Source of the DNA: Oscillospiraceae bacterium
GTDB lineage: Bacteria > Bacillota > Clostridia > Oscillospirales > Oscillospiraceae
Assembly: GCA_031270395.1 (NCBI GenBank)
Contig: JAISXU010000036.1
Span: 1 to 49,374 of the forward strand
DNA length: 49,374 nt
Reading direction: 5' to 3'
In this document: in pieces, positions 24,969-32,944 of the stretch
How the letters are laid out: each line of letters starts with the position of its first letter
Position numbering within the stretch: the first letter of the stretch is position 1
Position numbers and translations under genes: made by a program
Notes under the pieces: model-generated
The model's input: only the letters and a program-made list of their open reading frames with translations
Database searches by the model: none
What the model was told of the DNA's origin: nothing

Positions 24969-25264
24969 AGATGCACCTCCCCGTCTGTCTGCTTGTCCTG
25001 TCCGTCTGATGTGAGCATTTTAATCAAGTCCTCAAAGGTGATGGACGGTCCGTCGTCCCAATAGACCCGCGTCCCATCTGTCTTGGGCTTGCAGAACGCC
25101 CCGCTTTTCACGATCGCGGCGAAAGCCGGTTCGTCCAGGTGTTCTTTCAATTCCAGCAGAATTGTGTGCCCATTGGACAGATTGACGTCGAAGCAGTCGC
25201 CGTCCAGCGCGCCGACGCCGGTGATATACGGTCCTTCCGGATGATCATGCGCTTTATTGTCCAT
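24965..25264 (-). CDS. DUF2442-like small protein
   Basis: The 99-residue soluble protein has ITGVGALDGDCFDVNLSNGHTILLEL...EPAFAAIVKSGAFCKPKTDGTRVYWDDGPSITFEDLIKML. The pattern of a short beta domain followed by a W-containing turn is like DUF2442 proteins, which often accompany toxin-antitoxin or secretion genes but have no firm role. The ATG at 25264 has GAGAGG upstream and is preferred to a start ten codons earlier. It lies directly after the terminator of the secretion locus. Confidence 0.65.
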   Translation of the reverse strand: MDNKAHDHPEGPYITGVGALDGDCFDVNLSNGHTILLELKEHLDEPAFAAIVKSGAFCKPKTDGTRVYWDDGPSITFEDLIKMLTSDGQDKQTDGEVHL

Positions 25265-25339
25265 ATTAAAACCTCTCCCAAAGTCTCCTCGCATAAGCTG
25301 TTTGTGGCAGTACTTACGGCATCATACACCATGAGAAAT

Positions 25340-25380
25340 GAAAAAGGGGCAGGTGTCCGATAATCGTAACATCTGCCCCC
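25340..25380 (-). terminator. Intrinsic terminator of the secretion-like locus
   Basis: On the minus strand a perfect-to-near-perfect 11-base stem (GGGGCAGATGT paired with ACACCTGCCCC) is followed by TTTTTC. It lies 34 bases after the last gene of the ESX cluster. An almost identical copy lies at 37759-37797. Confidence 0.85.
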
Positions 25381-25413
25381 GATCGTTGACATTTTGGAAG
25401 GTCGCCTTACGAC

Positions 25414-26283
25414 TTACTGGCCCTCTTCCTCCAGCCTGCGTACCCGTTCAAGGGCGGCGGCCAGCTCCGCCTCGGGATCATAGTCGTCGGATTTACCGGG
25501 CGTATCCGGCTTCTGCACGCCGGGAGGTCCGGCTTCGGATTTCCCAACGGCGTCTGGCTGCTGTTTTTTGTTCTTTTTGGCATTGTCAGCCAGCTTCTTT
25601 GCGCCGAGAACGCCGCCCACGCCAAGCACGCCGCCGGCAGCGCCCACGCCTGCCGCCATGCCGGCGACATTGCCGGCACCCGCCTTCGCGGCCGCGGCGG
25701 GAGTGGAAACAGCAGCGGCGGTGTTCACCGGCGAAGGCGCGGATTGCCCATCCGGAATGGGAGAAGAAACCGAGGAATCCGTCACCACTGTGGCTTGCGT
25801 ATAATTGACCGTGTTGGTTTCGGTATAGTTGACGGTGGTTGCCACTGGTGTGTCCGCACCCGCTGACGTCGCCGCACCCGCCGTTGCGGCGCCCGCGCCC
25901 GCGCCCGCTCCGGTTCCTGCGCCCGTTGCCGCTGCCGCTGTCGCGCCGCCCGCCGAGGCGACAACCACCGGGTTTTTATAGAAATCCCGATTATGGGCTT
26001 TCAGGCTGTCCACCTTTTTGACCTGCCGCGTTTCGGTTGTCGTGTATGTCCCTACGGTTTTTGTGAGGAGCTCGCCCGCCGTGTTGAGAATCACGCGGGA
26101 TTCCCCGAGCTGGGTTTGCAGCTTGCTGAGATTGCTTCGCACCTCGGCAAGCATCTGATCCTCGCCCAGCTTGCCGCGTACTTGGGTCACGCGCTCCGCG
26201 TACCCGTCCACCAGCTTGGCGGCGGCCTTTAGCTCCTCGCCCTGCTTTGCCAGCATTTTGTATGAAACCTTGTAGGTAGCCAT
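25414..26283 (-). CDS. ESX-cluster helical protein with Ala/Gly-rich and membrane-like segment
   Basis: This protein of 289 residues starts with about 100 residues of long helices like a WXG100 protein but without a WxG turn (MLAKQGEELKAAAKLVDGYAERVTQ). An Ala/Gly-rich stretch (about 110-145), a Thr/Ser-rich linker and a Gly-zipper segment (NVAGMAAGVGAAGGVLGVGG) follow. A charged C-terminus (DPEAELAAALERVRRLEEE) ends it. It closes the ESX gene array and could be a larger secreted substrate or a membrane-inserting effector partner. The name is unknown. It is last before the shared-type terminator. Confidence 0.7.
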   Translation of the reverse strand: MATYKVSYKMLAKQGEELKAAAKLVDGYAERVTQVRGKLGEDQMLAEVRSNLSKLQTQLGESRVILNTAGELLTKTVGTYTTTETRQVKKVDSLKAHNRDFYKNPVVVASAGGATAAAATGAGTGAGAGAGAATAGAATSAGADTPVATTVNYTETNTVNYTQATVVTDSSVSSPIPDGQSAPSPVNTAAAVSTPAAAAKAGAGNVAGMAAGVGAAGGVLGVGGVLGAKKLADNAKKNKKQQPDAVGKSEAGPPGVQKPDTPGKSDDYDPEAELAAALERVRRLEEEGQ

Positions 26284-26295
26284 ATAGCCCCCTCC

Positions 26296-26622
26296 TCAGC
26301 GCATCGTGTTGTTTGGCAGCTTAGGCATCTTCGACGCCTCGTTCTGCACAGCTTTTTCGTTGCGCTCGTAAGCGTCGGCGGATTCGTACAGCGCGTTTTC
26401 CAACCTCGCCACGGTCTGGAGGCTTTCATCGCACTTATTCAGCAACGTTTGGAAGCTGGCGGCAAAGGTCGTGGCCGCGTCGCCTGTCCAAATGCCCTTC
26501 AGGGAATCGACCTGGCTTTTCGAGGTTTGCAGATTGCTGCGCAAGCTCTTGTGGCAGGCGCCGATGTCTCCGCCCAGCTTACGGAGTTGGGCGGGATCGG
26601 CCTGAATTTGTAGTGTAGCCAT
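26296..26622 (-). CDS. WXG100/ESX-like protein A
   Basis: The 108-residue helical hairpin has the WxG turn in SLKGIWTGDAATTF and C-terminal YESAD and YERNE sequences fitting the YxxxD/E secretion motif. Such proteins are small substrates or partners of type VII systems and are exported without a signal peptide. Its ATG overlaps the stop of the next ESX gene upstream (TAATG), implying coupled translation. Confidence 0.9.
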   Translation of the reverse strand: MATLQIQADPAQLRKLGGDIGACHKSLRSNLQTSKSQVDSLKGIWTGDAATTFAASFQTLLNKCDESLQTVARLENALYESADAYERNEKAVQNEASKMPKLPNNTMR

Positions 26623-26930
26623 TATTTGCGACCTCCCATTTTGGATTTGATTGCCTCGGCGGCGGCAGTATCGGCTTTTCCGTAGGTGGTGGTAATCGTC
26701 GTCAGGGAAGTGGAGCAGTTTTTGATCGCCGCCGCGAGCTGTGAGAAATTGCTGGCGTTCTGTCTGTAGGCGCTCTGGTACGCCTGCGCCGCATCGCCCT
26801 TCCAGAGTTTTTCGAGGCTGCCCACGGACTCACCCAGCTTTTTGATCTGATTCGTTATATTCGCGTGGATTTTATCCAGTTCGCTCGCGACGTTCTTCAT
26901 TTTTTGCAAGTCTACCGTTGTTGTCGCCAT
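26622..26930 (-). CDS. WXG100/ESX-like protein B
   Basis: The 102-residue protein has SLEKLWKGDAAQAYQSAY at the turn and TTYGKADTAA near the C-terminus, where YGKAD matches YxxxD. It begins MATTTVDLQKMKNVASELDKI. It fits a secreted ESAT-6-like helical hairpin and is the member closest to the classical family. Spacing to its neighbours is 0-16 bases. Confidence 0.92.
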   Translation of the reverse strand: MATTTVDLQKMKNVASELDKIHANITNQIKKLGESVGSLEKLWKGDAAQAYQSAYRQNASNFSQLAAAIKNCSTSLTTITTTYGKADTAAAEAIKSKMGGRK

Positions 26931-26946
26931 ATATTTTCACACCCTT

Positions 26947-27243
26947 TCAAATATTCACGGCGGCCTGTTTTGCCGCCTCCTCCGCCGCCCGCATCTTCTT
27001 GGCGGCGCTTCGCAGGAACTCGGCGGTATCCCGCAGATATTTCGCCTTTTTCCCCAAATCGTCCTGCACGCCGCGAATGTACTTGAGATACGCCTTCGCG
27101 GCGTTTCCGGTCCAGGACGCCTCTACATTGCCCGCAATTTCAGTCATTTTTTTGACGCACACGTTTTGCATGTCATTCGCAAGCTCGTCAAGCTGCTTCG
27201 CCTGGTTCACCGTCTGGTTGTAATCGAACTTTATCGCTGCCAT
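26947..27243 (-). CDS. WXG100/ESX-like protein C
   Basis: The 98-residue protein has NVEASWTGNAAKAYLKYI at the WxG turn. It starts MAAIKFDYNQTVNQAKQLDEL and ends in a basic and acidic helix (SAAKKMRAAEEAAKQAAVNI) without an obvious YxxxD/E motif. It may pair with one of the neighbours that has that motif, as ESX proteins commonly form heterodimers; which one cannot be told from sequence. Confidence 0.9.
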   Translation of the reverse strand: MAAIKFDYNQTVNQAKQLDELANDMQNVCVKKMTEIAGNVEASWTGNAAKAYLKYIRGVQDDLGKKAKYLRDTAEFLRSAAKKMRAAEEAAKQAAVNI

Positions 27244-27254
27244 ACCCCGCCTCC

Positions 27255-27578
27255 TTACCGCATCGTCCGCTCAAATTTGAGGGACTTACCGGTCTCCTGG
27301 ATGTTCTTTTCGCTCTTGTCATAAATGCCCGCGATCTCCCGCAGCGCCACCGGATAACCGCCCAGGGCCGTGGCAAGATCGGCGGAGCTCTTTTGCACCT
27401 GCTCTACGGTATTTTTGATGTCGTCGGATACGTCGCCCTGCCAGGCGCCGCGCAGAGTGTTCATCGCCTTGTTCCAATCTCCGAACAGGCGGTTCAACTC
27501 CTTTGTGGCGTTAGCGACCGCGTCCGCCGTAGAGGCGAATAATTTCGTGTCAATTACGTTTTGATTGTCTGTAGCCAC
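27255..27578 (-). CDS. WXG100/ESX-like protein D
   Basis: The 107-residue protein has TLRGAWQGDVSDDIKNTVEQ at the turn and YDKSE (YxxxE) in the second helix near the C-terminus. It begins MATDNQNVIDTKLFAST. Size, WxG turn and the tandem setting support a type VII substrate. It lies 11 bases upstream of protein C. Confidence 0.9.
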   Translation of the reverse strand: MATDNQNVIDTKLFASTADAVANATKELNRLFGDWNKAMNTLRGAWQGDVSDDIKNTVEQVQKSSADLATALGGYPVALREIAGIYDKSEKNIQETGKSLKFERTMR

Positions 27579-27589
27579 TCGCGCTCACC

Positions 27590-27889
27590 TCATTTCAGCG
27601 CCGAAACGCCGCTCATAATCTCGTTTTCGGTCTTGTCGAAATCGCTTGCCGTCTCCCGCAGTTGTACGCTGATTTCGCTGTATTGGGCCAGCATCTCGCT
27701 CATCGCTTCCTCGTCCCGCCGATACCGGCTCATAAATTCCGCCTTGACCGGCGAGGTCCATCCTTTGTCGAGATTTGCCACCGCGTCCACGACCTTGCGC
27801 ATTTGCGCCGCCATAGAATTCACGATGCCGTCCAGTTGACTTGCCACGCTAAGAATCTTCTCGGAATCCACGTTGGACAAATCGGCCAT
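27590..27889 (-). CDS. ESX-like protein E with a WxS turn
   Basis: The 99-residue helical hairpin has NLDKGWTSPVKAEFMSRY in place of WxG, and FDKTE where others have YxxxE. It begins MADLSNVDSEKILSVASQLDGIV. The ATG at 27889 is chosen because AAGGGTG lies just upstream; the frame stays open 24 codons further without such support. It is first of five tandem ESX genes and the most divergent. The 158 bases between it and the YukD-like gene hold no gene I can see. Confidence 0.85.
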   Translation of the reverse strand: MADLSNVDSEKILSVASQLDGIVNSMAAQMRKVVDAVANLDKGWTSPVKAEFMSRYRRDEEAMSEMLAQYSEISVQLRETASDFDKTENEIMSGVSALK

Positions 27890-28047
27890 GTAATTCACCC
27901 TTTCTTCTCCGCTCTCGCCCAAGCCATGCCATGCCGCTTGACCCGATGAACGCAAATTCATTCCCGGATTTAGCCGGCAGCTTCCCGGATTTTCCGGTTC
28001 TTACCGCCGTCTGTCTCCGGCGCCTCACAACCTGAGCCGCCGCCGCT

Positions 28048-28302
28048 TCACAACAGGATGATCGTGTCGCCGCTTTTCACTCCGACCTCTCCCAGAATCT
28101 CCTGATCCTGCAACAGCCCTCCAAGCTGCTTGGAGCAAAACAGCACGCCCTCGTCCTTTGAGAAGATGTCCCGATTCTCCACCGCTGAAATTTGCCCAAT
28201 GAACTGCTTTTTCACCTTGCCCACGGTCATAGCGTTGTCGGCGGAAAACTCGTAGGTCCTTGCGTTGCCGGGCGCCTGCACCTCCAGATATATCTTGCTC
28301 AT
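28048..28302 (-). CDS. YukD/EsaB-like ubiquitin-fold protein
   Basis: The 84-residue protein fits a beta-grasp fold: IYLEVQAPGNARTYEFSADNAMTVGKVKKQFIGQI, then FCSKQLGGLLQDQEILGEVGVKSGDTIILL. YukD/EsaB is a small cytoplasmic component of type VIIb secretion whose role is regulatory or structural. Its ATG overlaps the EssC stop by four bases, which supports the pairing. Confidence 0.85.
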   Translation of the reverse strand: MSKIYLEVQAPGNARTYEFSADNAMTVGKVKKQFIGQISAVENRDIFSKDEGVLFCSKQLGGLLQDQEILGEVGVKSGDTIILL

Positions 28303-31300
28303 ATGGTCAAGTCCTCCTTTACGGCCATCTCCTTCGTAAGCGGTGTAATAAGCTTCACAGCCGCTCCGCCCTCTCCCGCCGCGTATCCCACACCCGCGGG
28401 AAGCTGCCGAACCTGATCGGCGGCGGACAGCTCGAACCGCAATATGCCCTGCTGGTCGAACATGCCGCCCAGATGCACGCCCCGGCCGTATCCCGCGAAG
28501 GAGCGCATACAGGCGTAGCGCGCCATGTCGGCGTAGTCGTCGGGCGTTATCGCCGCGAATATCTGGATCTTGTGCTGCCGTCCCTTTTCCAGCGCGACCT
28601 CGAGGAAGCCGCTCATGTCCATGTTCGGACTGTAGACGGCCCGTATGAAAGCGCTCATGTCGTCGATGATGAGGATAATCCGGTCGTGGCCGCGCAGCGC
28701 GTCCTCGACGCTTTCGCCCGCGTCGCGGGCGTCGGCCACGATGCCGTTGCGCTCTGAAAATTCAGGCACAAGCACATCCTCCATCAACTCGAACAGCGCC
28801 GCGTCGCTGTGGACAGCCCTGTCGAAGATACCCATTGTCTCCAGAATACCGCCCTCATCGGCATACAGGTACAGCCTCGCGCCCTTCTGCTTCGCCTGAC
28901 TCGCAATCGCCACCAGCAGATTTGTTTTGCCGCTGCCGCCGGAACCGCCGACGCTGTAGCAGAACTCGTCGTCGAGATTGAGAGTGACGAGCTTCGCTTC
29001 CTCAACGCCCAGCCCGAGCACCACTGTATTTTTGTCCAGTCCCTTCACATCGGACCGGTTCAGGAGCGCCTCATAGCTAAGGGAATCGAGCTTGTCGCCG
29101 ATCTTTTTGACGCCCGCGCCGTCGTCCGGCTTGATGGCCGCGAACCTGCGCCGCAGCGTCTGCGCCTGGGACAGCCCCTCGTCCTCACGCACGCAAAGCG
29201 CGACCTGAAACTCCACCGGTAGCGGCGCCTTGATGAGCCCGCGCCCAGCTGTGCGCCCCTCGGGGACGATCTCTGTGCGGTCGCCCACAACAGCTTCATA
29301 CTCGAATTTGTCCGGCATTTGCAGCGCGATGCCACTCACGAAGTTCTGCCTGATACGGCTGCGCAGCTCGCCCGAGTTGTTCATGGTCAGCACCAGATAG
29401 ATGCCGTAGCTTGCCGCCTCGCGGCTGATCTGCGCCAGTGCGTCCTCGTACTGGTCGTAGCTTTCGATAAACGCCACATAATTGTCGATCATAAAGAGGA
29501 TGGCCGGGCAGTCGTCCTTTTGTGTCACATATTCCTTGAAGGAGCCGATACCTTGCTGCGAGAACTCGCTCTTGCGCCGGGCCAGCGTATTTTGCAGCAG
29601 CTCGAACACATCCGCGAGCTTTTCGTCGTCGCCCTCGAACAGCACGCCGCCGACATGGGGCAGGCTGCCGAACACGGCCATTGTGCGGCTGCTGAAGTCC
29701 GCGATATAGAGGTTGACCTCTTTGGCCGTATAGCGTGTGACGGCGCTGTAGATCAGCGTTTGCAGCAGCGTTGTTTTGCCCGCGCCGCCCGCGCCGCAGA
29801 TGAGCAGATGGCCGTCGGCCAGGAAGTCCGCCGCAACGGGGTACTGGTTCTGGCCCTCGGGATTATCCACAAGACCGATGGGCAGCAGCAGCGAAAAGCC
29901 CTCGGGCTTCGCAATTTCGGCGAGCTCCTCCAGATAGAGCTTCGCGGGCAGCGGTTGCATCCATATCTGCTTAATGGCCGGAATCTCGTTTTCCTCCGCG
30001 ATTTTGGCCGCGTACTTCACCACCGCGTCAAGCTGTGTGACCTTGGCGATATTGTCGGATTTCTTTTCCTTTTTCTTTTTGGGCACGCCGGATTTGCCTA
30101 TCAGGTTGATGAGCTCCACCGTGGCGTTGCGGTCGCCGGTAAATGGGATATGCGGCTCGTACTCCGCGCCCGACCAGCCGGACTGGAACTCCTCGAAGAT
30201 TTCGTCGTTGCCGACCTGGAAGTAGCCGCGCCCCGTGCCGGTGATGAACGCCGCGTCGGGTCTTTTCAGCATTTCGGCGGAATCCTGCTTGTCGGCGACG
30301 CGCAGGCAGAGACGGAAGCGCGTATTCGACCATATCTCGTCGTCCACTACGCCGCTGGGCTTCTGCGTCGCGAGAATCAGGTTGACGCCGAGAGAACGCC
30401 CCACGCGCGCCGCCGAAACCAGCGCCCGCACAAAATCGGGCTGCTCTTTTTTGAGCTCGGCGAACTCGTCGGCGATAATGAGCAGATGGGGCATGGGCTC
30501 GGTGGCGACGCCGGAGCGGTAAAGCTCGATGTACGCGTCGATGTGCTTGACCTTGTACTCGTTGAAGATGCGCTGGCGGGATTTGATCTCGGCGTTGATG
30601 GAGAGCAGCGCGCGGTTTGTGGCGTTGCCGCCGAGGTTTGTGATGACGCCGCTGAGATGCGGCAGACCGAGGAAGCTCTGGGCCATGCCGCCGCCCTTGT
30701 AGTCGATCAGGATAAACGCCACCTCATGGGGATGGTAGTTGACCACAAGAGACAGTATGTAGCTCTGCAGGGTTTCGGATTTACCGGAGCCGGTGGTGCC
30801 GGCCACAAGGCCGTGTGGGCCGTGGTACTTCTCATGGATATCGAGGAACAGCGGCTGATTGCCGGATTTGTAGCCGACCATGCTCTTCATGCTCTCGTAG
30901 GTGCGGTTTTCCAGCCACTTGTGGAGCATATCGAGGTCCTCCACCTTAGAGGTCTTGTACATATCAAGGAAGGTGAGCACGTCGGGGATGGCGGTTGAAA
31001 CGCCCAGCTCCCGCACCCGGAAGTTGGACAGACTCCTTGTGAACCGTTCGACCTCATCTGTTGTGATCTCGTCATAAGCGACATTTTCCCGCTGCGGGAA
31101 CGCGCCGGATGTGGAGTAGAAGCCGCGGTTCTCCTCGTCGTCCTGCACGATGGCGGTACAGCCGGAGGGCAGCTTATCGAGCGCATCGGTGAGGAATACG
31201 GCGGTAATCCCAATCTCCGGCAGCGGGTTCATCAGGTATTTGGCGATTGGCTCATCCTCCACCAGCGACCAATCCGCCACAATTACGATGTAATGCGGCA

Positions 31301-32930
31301 GCACCTTGGCCGTGTCGTCGTCCTGATCGGACGGCTCCTTTTCCAGCCGTTCCCGGATGACAGTGGAGAGATGGTACATCACGTCGCCCACCGATTTTTT
31401 GTCGCTGGCGAGCATTCGCAGCTTGCCGTCCGGCGTCCAGGTATGCGGCAGGAACCGCGTGTAGTTCCACTCGTCGGTCTCCCGCATTGGATAGACGTAG
31501 CACAGGCGGACGTCGGTGTAGGGATACAGGCCCGCGATCTGCGCGCTGATAAGATTCCCGAGGTGCAGTACCCGGCTCCTGTCCCGGCTGACCACGCCGA
31601 TCATCCGGTTCCCGTAAGCGGAGAGCTCCACCGGCACATTTTTCAACGTGGCCATGACCGCCTGAATCTCCTCAACCTTGTCGTTGAGAGGGTCGTACTC
31701 GGTCATCATCTGCTCTTTGGGTACCTCAATCCGGTTCGGGGAGGGGATATCGCCCAGCCCGAAACGGATCGAAAGAAAATCATCGTGAGTATTGCTTTTT
31801 TCCCACAGACGGGGGCTGGCTGTCGCCGCGAAATCCGTCACATCCTTGCTGGAGGGGAACATTCGGTACAAAACACCTCGGTTGTATTCGATTTTTTCCG
31901 AGATGCGCTGCGCGATTTTGGCGATATAGTCGGTGTAACCGGTGGCACGGGCTTGTTCGGTCTCCAATTCCTCCTTTTTTTGGTATCGGATGTTGAGCAG
32001 CGCCCACATGCCGCCGATGACAGCCGCGCCGACTGTCATTATCAGCCCGCTGACTAGTGAAGCGCCGTCGCCGCCCATCATCATAACGCCCGCCAACATC
32101 GGAAGCATCATGGTGAGCGAGGGCCCGATGGTGAAGATTACAGGCTGCCGCTTCTGCTGGTTTTTTTGCGGGCATTTCTCAATGACAAAGGTCTCGTCGT
32201 CCAGGCTCTCAAGCTTTCTGGGCGTGCGCAGGAAATAGGTTTCCTCCGCCTCATACTCGTGCTCATCCTCATCGCCGGTGGCTTCAATATGTATGGGCTT
32301 GAGCTTGAGGTCGTCCACGGCGCAGGTGCCTTTCGGGTTGTTGACCGCCAGCACGTTGCCCAGATAGACGATCTTGAGCCCGATGATATACACGACGTCG
32401 CCGTAGAGGAGCGCGCGCTCACCGGACAGCATCCGGCCGTTGACAAAGGTGCCGTTGACACTGCCCAGGTCCTTGACCTTCGCCCGCCCGTCCTCGAATA
32501 TTATCTCCGCGTGCTTGGGCGAGCAGAACTGATTTCCGTAGCGGATCAGGTTGCCGTCGCCGCTGCCGATGGTGACCCACGGCGCGACAGCCGGATCGTA
32601 AAAGTATTTGCCGAACCGTGTGTTGCCGTCGTTTACCTCGTCCACTGTGACCGAGAACACTGTTTCCCCGTCGCCGCTCATCACGCAGTTGAGCAGCAGA
32701 CCGGGCTTCAGCTCCACTTTATCGACGGGATGCTCGTTTTGCGTGACGGCGAACTGCTTGCTGCCGGAAAAGCTCCACACATCGTCCCAAACCTCCAGCG
32801 GCAGGGTGATATCCTCACGCCAACCGCTGATATGGGGCCGGATTTCGGTGGGCACCGTTTTGTTGTTCACGCCCGGCAGATAGATTTCCTGAAAGCCGTT
32901 CTCAAATATAACTGTCATCAACAGGTTCAT
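28299..32930 (-). CDS. essC: EssC-like type VII secretion FtsK/SpoIIIE ATPase
   Basis: The 1543-residue membrane motor should drive export of ESX proteins. An N-terminal FHA domain (about 105-195) carries IGSGDGNLI, SPKHAEI and DLGSVNGTFVNG. Two TM segments follow (about 264-285 and 291-312), then three FtsK-type ATPase modules. Module 1 has VAGTTGSGKSETLQS (about 710) and LLIIADEFAEL; module 2, ICGAGGAGKTTLLQT (about 1045) and FMIDNYVAF; module 3, VGGSGGSGKTNLL (about 1330) and IILIIDDMSAF. All three Walker A motifs look intact. EssC usually has two FHA domains; the first 100 residues could be the second, degenerate one. The ATG at 32930 has GGGAGG upstream. A longer frame of 50 codons lacks support. 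Confidence 0.95.
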   Translation of the reverse strand: MNLLMTVIFENGFQEIYLPGVNNKTVPTEIRPHISGWREDITLPLEVWDDVWSFSGSKQFAVTQNEHPVDKVELKPGLLLNCVMSGDGETVFSVTVDEVNDGNTRFGKYFYDPAVAPWVTIGSGDGNLIRYGNQFCSPKHAEIIFEDGRAKVKDLGSVNGTFVNGRMLSGERALLYGDVVYIIGLKIVYLGNVLAVNNPKGTCAVDDLKLKPIHIEATGDEDEHEYEAEETYFLRTPRKLESLDDETFVIEKCPQKNQQKRQPVIFTIGPSLTMMLPMLAGVMMMGGDGASLVSGLIMTVGAAVIGGMWALLNIRYQKKEELETEQARATGYTDYIAKIAQRISEKIEYNRGVLYRMFPSSKDVTDFAATASPRLWEKSNTHDDFLSIRFGLGDIPSPNRIEVPKEQMMTEYDPLNDKVEEIQAVMATLKNVPVELSAYGNRMIGVVSRDRSRVLHLGNLISAQIAGLYPYTDVRLCYVYPMRETDEWNYTRFLPHTWTPDGKLRMLASDKKSVGDVMYHLSTVIRERLEKEPSDQDDDTAKVLPHYIVIVADWSLVEDEPIAKYLMNPLPEIGITAVFLTDALDKLPSGCTAIVQDDEENRGFYSTSGAFPQRENVAYDEITTDEVERFTRSLSNFRVRELGVSTAIPDVLTFLDMYKTSKVEDLDMLHKWLENRTYESMKSMVGYKSGNQPLFLDIHEKYHGPHGLVAGTTGSGKSETLQSYILSLVVNYHPHEVAFILIDYKGGGMAQSFLGLPHLSGVITNLGGNATNRALLSINAEIKSRQRIFNEYKVKHIDAYIELYRSGVATEPMPHLLIIADEFAELKKEQPDFVRALVSAARVGRSLGVNLILATQKPSGVVDDEIWSNTRFRLCLRVADKQDSAEMLKRPDAAFITGTGRGYFQVGNDEIFEEFQSGWSGAEYEPHIPFTGDRNATVELINLIGKSGVPKKKKEKKSDNIAKVTQLDAVVKYAAKIAEENEIPAIKQIWMQPLPAKLYLEELAEIAKPEGFSLLLPIGLVDNPEGQNQYPVAADFLADGHLLICGAGGAGKTTLLQTLIYSAVTRYTAKEVNLYIADFSSRTMAVFGSLPHVGGVLFEGDDEKLADVFELLQNTLARRKSEFSQQGIGSFKEYVTQKDDCPAILFMIDNYVAFIESYDQYEDALAQISREAASYGIYLVLTMNNSGELRSRIRQNFVSGIALQMPDKFEYEAVVGDRTEIVPEGRTAGRGLIKAPLPVEFQVALCVREDEGLSQAQTLRRRFAAIKPDDGAGVKKIGDKLDSLSYEALLNRSDVKGLDKNTVVLGLGVEEAKLVTLNLDDEFCYSVGGSGGSGKTNLLVAIASQAKQKGARLYLYADEGGILETMGIFDRAVHSDAALFELMEDVLVPEFSERNGIVADARDAGESVEDALRGHDRIILIIDDMSAFIRAVYSPNMDMSGFLEVALEKGRQHKIQIFAAITPDDYADMARYACMRSFAGYGRGVHLGGMFDQQGILRFELSAADQVRQLPAGVGYAAGEGGAAVKLITPLTKEMAVKEDLTI

Positions 32931-32944
32931 GCGGTTCCTCCCTT

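Noticed and set aside
25414-27889. LXG or polymorphic toxin genes in the ESX cluster
   Set aside because: All frames are short helical proteins; no toxin domain or immunity gene is visible.
29319-30998. A 559-codon open frame antisense to essC
   Set aside because: It mirrors the GC-rich codons of essC, has no ribosome site and no recognisable domains.
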